Shown: positions 1 to 4,534 of the stretch, piece after piece
Layout of the letters: each line of letters opens with the position of its first letter
Position numbering within the stretch: position 1 is the stretch's first letter
NCBI GenBank assembly: GCA_023145935.1
Contig: JAGLDB010000087.1
Span: 1 to 7,440 of the forward strand
Direction of reading: 5' to 3'
DNA: 7,440 nt
Origin: Candidatus Sabulitectum sp.
GTDB taxonomy: Bacteria > Fermentibacterota > Fermentibacteria > Fermentibacterales > Fermentibacteraceae
The notes under the pieces: generated by a model
The model's input: only the letters and a program-made list of their open reading frames with translations
Databases searched by the model: none
Told to the model about the DNA's origin: nothing
Position numbers and translations under genes: made by a program

Positions 1-110
1 ACATCAACTTCGTGCCCGGCCAGGCTTAACGCCTCTGCCATCCTGAAGTTAAAGTAATACCCGCCGGTACTGTGATCCTTCAGACCAACCATCACGAACG
101 ATATTTTCAA
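1..110 (-). CDS. Glycosyltransferase family 4-like protein, N-terminal fragment (runs off the left edge)
   Basis: The reverse strand encodes 36 codons plus two bases and leaves the window at position 1. The peptide begins LKISFVMVGLKDHSTGGYYF and continues with FRMAEALSLAGHEVDV. This is the usual opening of a GT-B glycosyltransferase of family GT4: a hydrophobic first beta strand, a glycine-rich loop (STGG), then an helix and 'L..AGHEV.V' leading into the second strand. This half of the fold normally binds the acceptor; the sugar-nucleotide half lies outside the window. I choose the TTG at 110-108 because a purine-rich Shine-Dalgarno (GGAAAGAGA, about 123-115) precedes it. The ATG at 115-113 is followed at once by TGA and cannot be the start; an in-frame GTG lies five codons downstream. 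The gene is divergent from the 251-1510 glycosyltransferase. The family call is good for so short a piece, but donor and acceptor cannot be inferred. Confidence 0.75.
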   Translation of the reverse strand, partial: MKISFVMVGLKDHSTGGYYFNFRMAEALSLAGHEVD

Positions 111-150
111 AACATCTCTTTCCGTAAACAAGTGAAACTATTCAAGAGTA

Positions 151-180
151 TCCTTAGAGTATAGCCAAGCATCATATAAA
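151..180 (+). promoter_or_regulatory. Candidate promoter for the rightward glycosyltransferase operon
   Basis: TATAAA at 175-180 is a five-of-six match to a -10 box. The region where a -35 should lie (about 151-157, TCCTTAG) is a poor match, so the promoter may need an activator or be weak. A start near 187 would give a leader of about 64 nt containing the palindrome at 204-219 and the Shine-Dalgarno at 241-247. No other gap between 251 and 4453 exceeds 2 bp, so this is the likely promoter of the whole glycosyltransferase run. Confidence 0.35.
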
Positions 181-186
181 AGTCAC
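158..186 (-). promoter_or_regulatory. Candidate promoter for the leftward glycosyltransferase
   Basis: On the reverse strand, GTGACT (186-181) and TATACT (163-158) are separated by 17 bp. They match the sigma-70 -35 and -10 consensus at four and five of six positions. Transcription would begin near 151, about 40 nt before the TTG at 110. The element overlaps the forward TATAAA box, so the two divergent promoters may compete. It is a consensus match only. Confidence 0.4.
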
Positions 187-203
187 ACTCCGCAAGAGAC
201 CTG

Positions 204-219
204 TGAACAATTATGTTCA
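204..219. promoter_or_regulatory. Perfect inverted repeat TGAACA-ATTA-TGTTCA in the divergent intergenic region
   Basis: The two 6-bp arms (204-209 and 214-219) are exact reverse complements around a 4-bp AT spacer, the geometry of an operator for a dimeric helix-turn-helix regulator. The site lies downstream of the putative rightward -10 box and between the two divergent genes, so a bound protein could block rightward transcription. As RNA it would form only a weak six-pair hairpin. No regulator gene is visible in the window. Confidence 0.4.
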
Positions 220-240
220 GCATGAAACAAGCGTTCTAAA

Positions 241-247
241 GGGAGGG
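241..247 (+). promoter_or_regulatory. Shine-Dalgarno GGGAGGG that favours the TTG start at 251
   Basis: GGGAGGG stands a few bases before the in-frame TTG at 251. The alternative GTG at 203 has no comparable site and would put the intergenic palindrome inside the coding sequence. The protein also begins its first beta strand (VCMVV) just after the TTG, as expected for this family. Confidence 0.6.
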
Positions 248-250
248 AAT

Positions 251-1510
251 TTGTCAACAGATAGTGTCTGTATGGTTGTAAAAAATCGTCTTTCAAATGA
301 TGCCAGAGTAAAGAAGGAGATGGCTGTTCTGGCCGCAGACGGCTGGCAGGTAACTGTAATAGCAATGCCTGAAGCCGGTTTGCCCCGGGAAGAAAACAGA
401 AATGGTATTCGAATATTGAGACCGCCTGTGTTTTCAGAAACAAAGGAAAGCCTTCGCAGACAGGTGGTGCAGGCTTCAGAAAAATCCGACAATTCCTTTA
501 AGGCAAAAGTCATCAGATCTCTCAGGCAGAACCGGTTGCGAAGATTATTCGCGGATCTGACTCGGGATATTCCATGGGAGAAAAGGCTGCGGGATGCTGC
601 CCTGGAAGTAGATGCAGATATCTATCATGCCAATGACCTGGACACCCTTCAGATATGTGGCTCTGCCGCTGCACGAAAGAATGCCAGGCTTGTATACGAC
701 AGCCACGAGCTTTGGCTGGAATCATCAAGATACCTTATAGCAACCCACCCGCTCAACCGGATAAGGCTGAAAAGAATCGAGCGGAAGTACATCTACAAAA
801 CTGATGCTGTTATTGCTGTCACACCACTGCGCGGAGAAAAAATGCAGCAGATGTATCCTGCAATGAAGAATCTTCAGATCGTGGAGAATGCCCCGGAGAA
901 ACTCGAAAAGCTGCCTTCTGCAGGCAAGCTCAGAGATATGATAAACGCGGCCCCAGACGCTGTAATTGCCCTGTATCAAGGTGTGCTATGCCCTGAAAGA
1001 GGCCTTGAGGAACTGCTCAAAGCTGCAAAACTAACCACAAACCCAGCAGTGAGATTTGTCATAATTGGCATGGATACCTGGAACGGAACACTTCAGAGAA
1101 TGGCAGCGAATATGGGATTGAAAGACAAAGTGATTTTTCTACCCCCTGTACCATCTGAAGAACTTCCGGAGATCACGGTTGACGCTGATATGGGTTTTAT
1201 CCTGTTCAGAAACACCTGTTTGAATCATTTCTACTCTCTGCCCAACAAACTGTATGAATACATGATGGCAGGAGTTCCAATAATAGCAAGTGATTTCCCG
1301 GAGATGAAGAGAGTACTGAATGAGGTAGAAAGCGGAATAACAGTTGATCCAGACTCGCCGGAGGAAATATCCCACGCTGTAGAAACGCTTGCTGCCCACC
1401 CTGCCATGAGAAAGAAAATGAAGGATCGAGGCAGAACAGCTGCCATGGATCGGTACAACTGGGAACCCCAGAGTATTATTTTTCGGGATATCTACAGGAA
1501 GCTGAGGTAG
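251..1510 (+). CDS. GT4 family glycosyltransferase (first gene of the rightward cluster)
   Basis: This 419-residue protein (TTG start) has the two Rossmann-like halves of a GT-B enzyme and a typical GT4 length. In the N-terminal half are the opening strand followed by NRLSNDARVKKE (residues 12-23), HANDLDTLQ (126-134) and YDSHELW (149-155), all typical of GT4 proteins that open with 'V.NR..NDARV.KE'. The C-terminal, sugar-nucleotide-binding half starts near YQGVLCPERGLEELL (from 242). It continues with a VIIG strand and PNKLYEYMMAGVPIIASDFP, where Glu336 takes the place of the second glutamate of the E-x7-E motif. The first glutamate is not conserved, as is common in this 'PNKL.EY' branch. 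There is no signal peptide or membrane segment, so it probably acts at the inner face of the cytoplasmic membrane on a lipid-linked glycan. The next gene starts 2 bp after its stop. An in-frame GTG at 203 would add 16 residues. Sugar specificity is unknown. Confidence 0.88.
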   Translation: MSTDSVCMVVKNRLSNDARVKKEMAVLAADGWQVTVIAMPEAGLPREENRNGIRILRPPVFSETKESLRRQVVQASEKSDNSFKAKVIRSLRQNRLRRLFADLTRDIPWEKRLRDAALEVDADIYHANDLDTLQICGSAAARKNARLVYDSHELWLESSRYLIATHPLNRIRLKRIERKYIYKTDAVIAVTPLRGEKMQQMYPAMKNLQIVENAPEKLEKLPSAGKLRDMINAAPDAVIALYQGVLCPERGLEELLKAAKLTTNPAVRFVIIGMDTWNGTLQRMAANMGLKDKVIFLPPVPSEELPEITVDADMGFILFRNTCLNHFYSLPNKLYEYMMAGVPIIASDFPEMKRVLNEVESGITVDPDSPEEISHAVETLAAHPAMRKKMKDRGRTAAMDRYNWEPQSIIFRDIYRKLR

Positions 1511-1512
1511 AA

Positions 1513-2781
1513 ATGAAGAAGCTGATCCTGCTCACCTACACTTTTCCACCCCTTTCCACCGGGGGAACTTCCGTTGTTCTGAACATGTGCAGGCATCTGC
1601 CGGAAAATGACTGGGAAGTTATCGTAGTCACTGTGAAAAAGCCCAGGGGTATGAAAACCGATCAGTCACTTCTTGATGAACTGCCCAAAAACCTCAAAGT
1701 GTTCAGAGTGCCCCATAAAGGGGTTGCCACCACTGATTCATCTTCTGCGGGAAAAGCAAAGAACAATCCGATCCGCAGCATGATCCGTTACATTGCACAC
1801 AATTACATTCTGATCCCGGACAGAGTGATCACCTGGAGGAAAAAAGTTCTTCCGGTATTGAAAAAGATCATAGCCGATGAAAAGCCTCATGCAATAATGT
1901 CATTCGGTCCCCACCATTCTCTGCATCTGATTGCCCTCTCTGCGTCAAAAGAGACAGCTCTTCCGTTTATTCCTTTCTTTGGAGATCTCTGGCTGGAAGA
2001 CAGCTATGTAAACTGGCCAAGCAAATTCAACAGACTGGTTGAGTCCCTTCTGGAAAGAGAAGTGGTCCGAAAAGCAAGGGGAATCATAGCAACCACTGAA
2101 GCTTCCACCGGCTACTTCCTGGAAAAGTATGTACAATTCTGCCCTCCTTCCCATGTTGCAGAAAACGCGTACGACCCTGCAAGAATCACCAGAGCAGATC
2201 TGCCTGTGCCCGATCCGGAATATCTTACTGCAGGATGGACAGGTAATTTTTTCGCCAGTCATTCTCCTGTGGAGCTTATAGAAGGATTAAAGATGTTCTA
2301 CGACAGGAATCCCAACTCCAAACTGAGGATCAACATGGCTGGAGATATAGATTCCGTCTCTCTTAACAAGTTGGAAAGCCCACCTCTGCAGGGAAAAGTT
2401 ACCCATCACGGTCATCTCAAGTGGAGTGATGTTCCTGAATTTCAGAGAAATTGTGACATCCTTATAGGATATCTCAACAATCGCAGAGGCAGTCACTTTA
2501 AGAATGCCAGCAAAACTGCCGAGTATCTTGCTTCAGGAAGAACTATTCTGGGCATTGTTCCAGAGGGCGCCATGGCAGCCAGAATCAGGAATCCCGGCAG
2601 GGGATACATCGTTCAGCCTGACCCGGAAGAGATTGCAATAATGTTCGAGAATCTGGAGTACCAGTGGACCATGTCCAGTCTTCGTGTTCCTGTGGATTTC
2701 GCAAAGATAGAAGAGCAATTCTCAGCTGTAAATGTAATGAAACGAATGGCAGGTTTCCTGGACAGAATGGCAGGCCCATGA
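1513..2781 (+). CDS. GT4-like glycosyltransferase (second gene of the cluster)
   Basis: The 422-residue product starts with ATG 2 bp after the previous stop; its Shine-Dalgarno GAGG (1504-1507) lies inside the previous gene's last codons, so translation is probably coupled. It opens with a beta strand followed by TFPPLSTGGTS, the glycine-rich acceptor-side loop of many GT4 enzymes. Further landmarks are FGDLWLEDSY (from about 156), a domain boundary near AGWTGNFF (240-247), where the nucleotide-sugar half begins, and NASKTAEYLASGRTILGIVP. In that last motif Glu337 corresponds to the conserved glutamate of the family. The C-terminal half is more divergent than in the flanking enzymes and lacks a clear E-x7-E pair, so the family assignment is sound but subfamily and sugar are open. 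No signal peptide or transmembrane helix is seen. It overlaps the next gene by 4 bp. Confidence 0.85.
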   Translation: MKKLILLTYTFPPLSTGGTSVVLNMCRHLPENDWEVIVVTVKKPRGMKTDQSLLDELPKNLKVFRVPHKGVATTDSSSAGKAKNNPIRSMIRYIAHNYILIPDRVITWRKKVLPVLKKIIADEKPHAIMSFGPHHSLHLIALSASKETALPFIPFFGDLWLEDSYVNWPSKFNRLVESLLEREVVRKARGIIATTEASTGYFLEKYVQFCPPSHVAENAYDPARITRADLPVPDPEYLTAGWTGNFFASHSPVELIEGLKMFYDRNPNSKLRINMAGDIDSVSLNKLESPPLQGKVTHHGHLKWSDVPEFQRNCDILIGYLNNRRGSHFKNASKTAEYLASGRTILGIVPEGAMAARIRNPGRGYIVQPDPEEIAIMFENLEYQWTMSSLRVPVDFAKIEEQFSAVNVMKRMAGFLDRMAGP

Positions 2782-3983
2782 AGATACTGTATGTGCTGGG
2801 ATTTCTTCCGCCCTACGTAACAAGAGAGATTGAAGCCGTAGTATCATCCGGACACGAAATTTCCGTTCTTCTTCCAGAACCCGGGAAAAAGAATACCACC
2901 GCTGACTTCTGGAATGGCATATCAAATGATCCAAAGAGCAATTCCGTAACTGTGAACAGAACCCTGGAATTCAAGTACCTCACTTGCTCTGCAAAGCGAT
3001 TGATCGTACCTTTACTCAAGTCTTTACGGTTCCTGAAAACCATGGTAAGATCTTTGCAGGATAAAGAATTCAGATATTTTATTGTTGCGTCATCTGCCGT
3101 ACTGGGGATGGACCATTCCAGCAAACCGGACATAATCCACGCACATTTCGCCCATGACAATGCGCATATCGCAAGAATCATCGCAGATATTCTGAAGATA
3201 CCTTACTCGATAACAACACATGCAGCAGATATTTTTGTTCCGGATTCCGCAGTAAGGCTGCGTAGAGTTCTCCAGAAAGCTGCTGTTGTATTTACCATTT
3301 CGCAATACAATGTCAGCCATTTAATCAAGTATGGGATCGCGAGAGAAAGAATTGTTGTGGCAAGACTGGGCCTGGATACATCAGAGTTGCCAAACAGAAA
3401 AAAAACCCCTCCAACGCCTCTGGCAGTCTGCACGGCAAGCGGTCTTGTCTCAAAAAAGGGGGTTCCTGTACTGATCGAGGCAATGCGACTGGTTCAGAAA
3501 AGGAGGACAGATTTCACTCTTACAGTTATAGGAGCTGACCCTGACGGAAAAATTCTGACAGAGTACCGCAGGAACAACACTGACCTTCCAATCAATTTTA
3601 CAGGTGTACTTGGATCTGATGAAACACTCAGTATTGTTTCAGCTGCTTCATTCTTCGTTCTTCCCTGCATAGAAGCAGCCAATGGAGATAAAGACGGCAT
3701 TCCTGTGGCTCTTATGGAAGCAATGGGCATGGGGATACCCTGCATTTCCACCAGGGTATCAGGCATTCCAGAGCTTATCGAGAACAACATCAGTGGCATT
3801 CTGGTGAAATCGGAATCTCCCGAAGAACTGGCAGATGCCATGGACGCCATGCTGTCCCGAAGAGAAAAAGCAGATCGCCTTGGCAATTCCGGCAGGGAAA
3901 AAATTCTTGCCAACCACGCCCCTTCCAGACAGGCTCACATTCTTGTTAAGAATTTTGCCCGCATTGCAGCAGAAAGGAAATAA
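2778..3983 (+). CDS. GT4 glycosyltransferase resembling WcaL/AmsK-type exopolysaccharide enzymes
   Basis: I place the start at the ATG of an ATGA overlap with the previous stop, giving 401 residues that begin MKILYVLGFLPPYVTREIEA. Upstream in-frame sequence back to 2664 is the shadow of the preceding gene. The Shine-Dalgarno is weak, so translation probably depends on re-initiation. The acceptor half contains HAHFAHDNA (from 121) and THAADIF (147-153). The donor half has GLVSKKG (222-228), a VIGADPDG strand-loop, and DGIPVALMEAMGMG, where Asp306 and Glu314 form a D-x7-E version of the GT4 signature. The following STRVSGIPELI is typical of colanic-acid and amylovoran glycosyltransferases of the WcaL/AmsK type. 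The resemblance is to motifs only, so no symbol is given. It probably extends a lipid-linked oligosaccharide in the cytoplasm. The next gene follows after 2 bp. Confidence 0.87.
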   Translation: MKILYVLGFLPPYVTREIEAVVSSGHEISVLLPEPGKKNTTADFWNGISNDPKSNSVTVNRTLEFKYLTCSAKRLIVPLLKSLRFLKTMVRSLQDKEFRYFIVASSAVLGMDHSSKPDIIHAHFAHDNAHIARIIADILKIPYSITTHAADIFVPDSAVRLRRVLQKAAVVFTISQYNVSHLIKYGIARERIVVARLGLDTSELPNRKKTPPTPLAVCTASGLVSKKGVPVLIEAMRLVQKRRTDFTLTVIGADPDGKILTEYRRNNTDLPINFTGVLGSDETLSIVSAASFFVLPCIEAANGDKDGIPVALMEAMGMGIPCISTRVSGIPELIENNISGILVKSESPEELADAMDAMLSRREKADRLGNSGREKILANHAPSRQAHILVKNFARIAAERK

Positions 3984-3985
3984 AG

Positions 3986-4453
3986 TTGAATTACACAATT
4001 GATACTCTTCCAATCACCGCAGAGGCCTATGAAGCCGTGCTTCCTGAAATGAGTAAGGAGCCTGAAGGTGCAGCAGCAGCTTGCGTTCTAGCTTTGAATA
4101 TCATTACACATGATGAGCAGCAGGGTGTAGACTCGCTCAAAGCCATGAACTCTGAAATATCTTACAGTTCCATTCAGCTGGCTGTAAGCCAGTTGAGATC
4201 AAAATCATACATGCTCCGGTCATATTTCTCCGGAACTTCACCGGAAAATGATTACACCATTCCCGAAATAATGGAAATGATCTTCACCACCAACAGATAT
4301 AGCGGCAGCGCCGAGGAAGGAAAGATCAAGCTCTTCATAGCCTGTTCCGGTGCAGCCAGCCCCAGACCCGTCACCTTGAAGAGAAGAAAAGATGGAAGCT
4401 GGTACGCCCATGAGTGGAGCTCTCTGGTGGTTGGAGTCAGACCTCCGGAATAA
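3986..4453 (+). CDS. Small protein of unknown function in the glycosyltransferase operon (possibly DUF6935-like)
   Basis: This 155-residue soluble protein starts with TTG 2 bp after the third glycosyltransferase. AGGA at 3975-3978, inside the previous gene, gives a 7-nt spaced Shine-Dalgarno. No signal peptide, membrane helix or catalytic motif is evident. The N-terminal two thirds are predicted mostly helical. The C-terminal end (residues about 112-155) reads as short beta strands: KLFIACSGAASPRPVTLKRR, then DGSWYAHEWSSLVVGVRPP. This ending resembles what I recall of the DUF6935 family, whose function is unknown; that match is from memory and tentative. The tight spacing says it is co-transcribed with the glycosyltransferases, but nothing in the sequence shows a role in glycan synthesis. 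The DNA has the same composition as its neighbours, and the strong spacing argues it is a real gene despite its short length. Confidence 0.75.
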   Translation: MNYTIDTLPITAEAYEAVLPEMSKEPEGAAAACVLALNIITHDEQQGVDSLKAMNSEISYSSIQLAVSQLRSKSYMLRSYFSGTSPENDYTIPEIMEMIFTTNRYSGSAEEGKIKLFIACSGAASPRPVTLKRRKDGSWYAHEWSSLVVGVRPPE

Positions 4454-4483
4454 AAACTGACTGGAGACGAGACCTTCTGTGCA

Positions 4484-4512
4484 TTGACAAGAGATACAGG
4501 CATAAGCATTGT
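4484..4512 (+). promoter_or_regulatory. Candidate promoter ahead of the TPR/HD-GYP gene
   Basis: An exact TTGACA -35 box (4484-4489) is followed after 17 bp by CATTGT (4507-4512), a weak -10. It lies in the 81-bp gap, the widest in the rightward run before 6373, so the downstream gene may be transcribed separately. The predicted leader would be only about 16 nt and would start at the Shine-Dalgarno. The block resembles the one at 6528-6555, including CAGGCA at the same offset. Confidence 0.4.
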
Positions 4513-4518
4513 CACTTC

Positions 4519-4530
4519 GGAGGGAGGGAG
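4519..4530 (+). promoter_or_regulatory. Extended Shine-Dalgarno GGAGGGAGGGAG fixing the ATG start at 4535
   Basis: A doubled GGAGG-type element precedes the ATG at 4535. It decides against the in-frame TTG at 4484, which has no such site and would place this purine run inside the coding region. A second ATG three codons later (4544) is possible but less well placed. Confidence 0.7.
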
Positions 4531-4534
4531 TTCT

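Noticed and set aside
203..250. GTG at 203 as start of the first rightward glycosyltransferase
   Set aside because: It has no Shine-Dalgarno, adds 16 residues before the normal first beta strand, and would absorb the intergenic palindrome. The TTG at 251 follows GGGAGGG directly.
2664..2777. In-frame N-terminal extension of the third glycosyltransferase
   Set aside because: It lies wholly inside the preceding gene in another frame, is cysteine- and arginine-rich, and does not look like the family. The ATG at 2778 starts the canonical first strand.
3494..3913. Minus-strand open frame of 139 codons
   Set aside because: It is antisense to the donor domain of the third glycosyltransferase, serine- and methionine-rich in a way typical of shadow frames, with no motif.
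4454..4534. Terminator or riboswitch in the 81-bp gap
   Set aside because: I found no stable stem followed by T residues and no conserved aptamer-like pairing; the gap is explained by a promoter candidate and a long Shine-Dalgarno.
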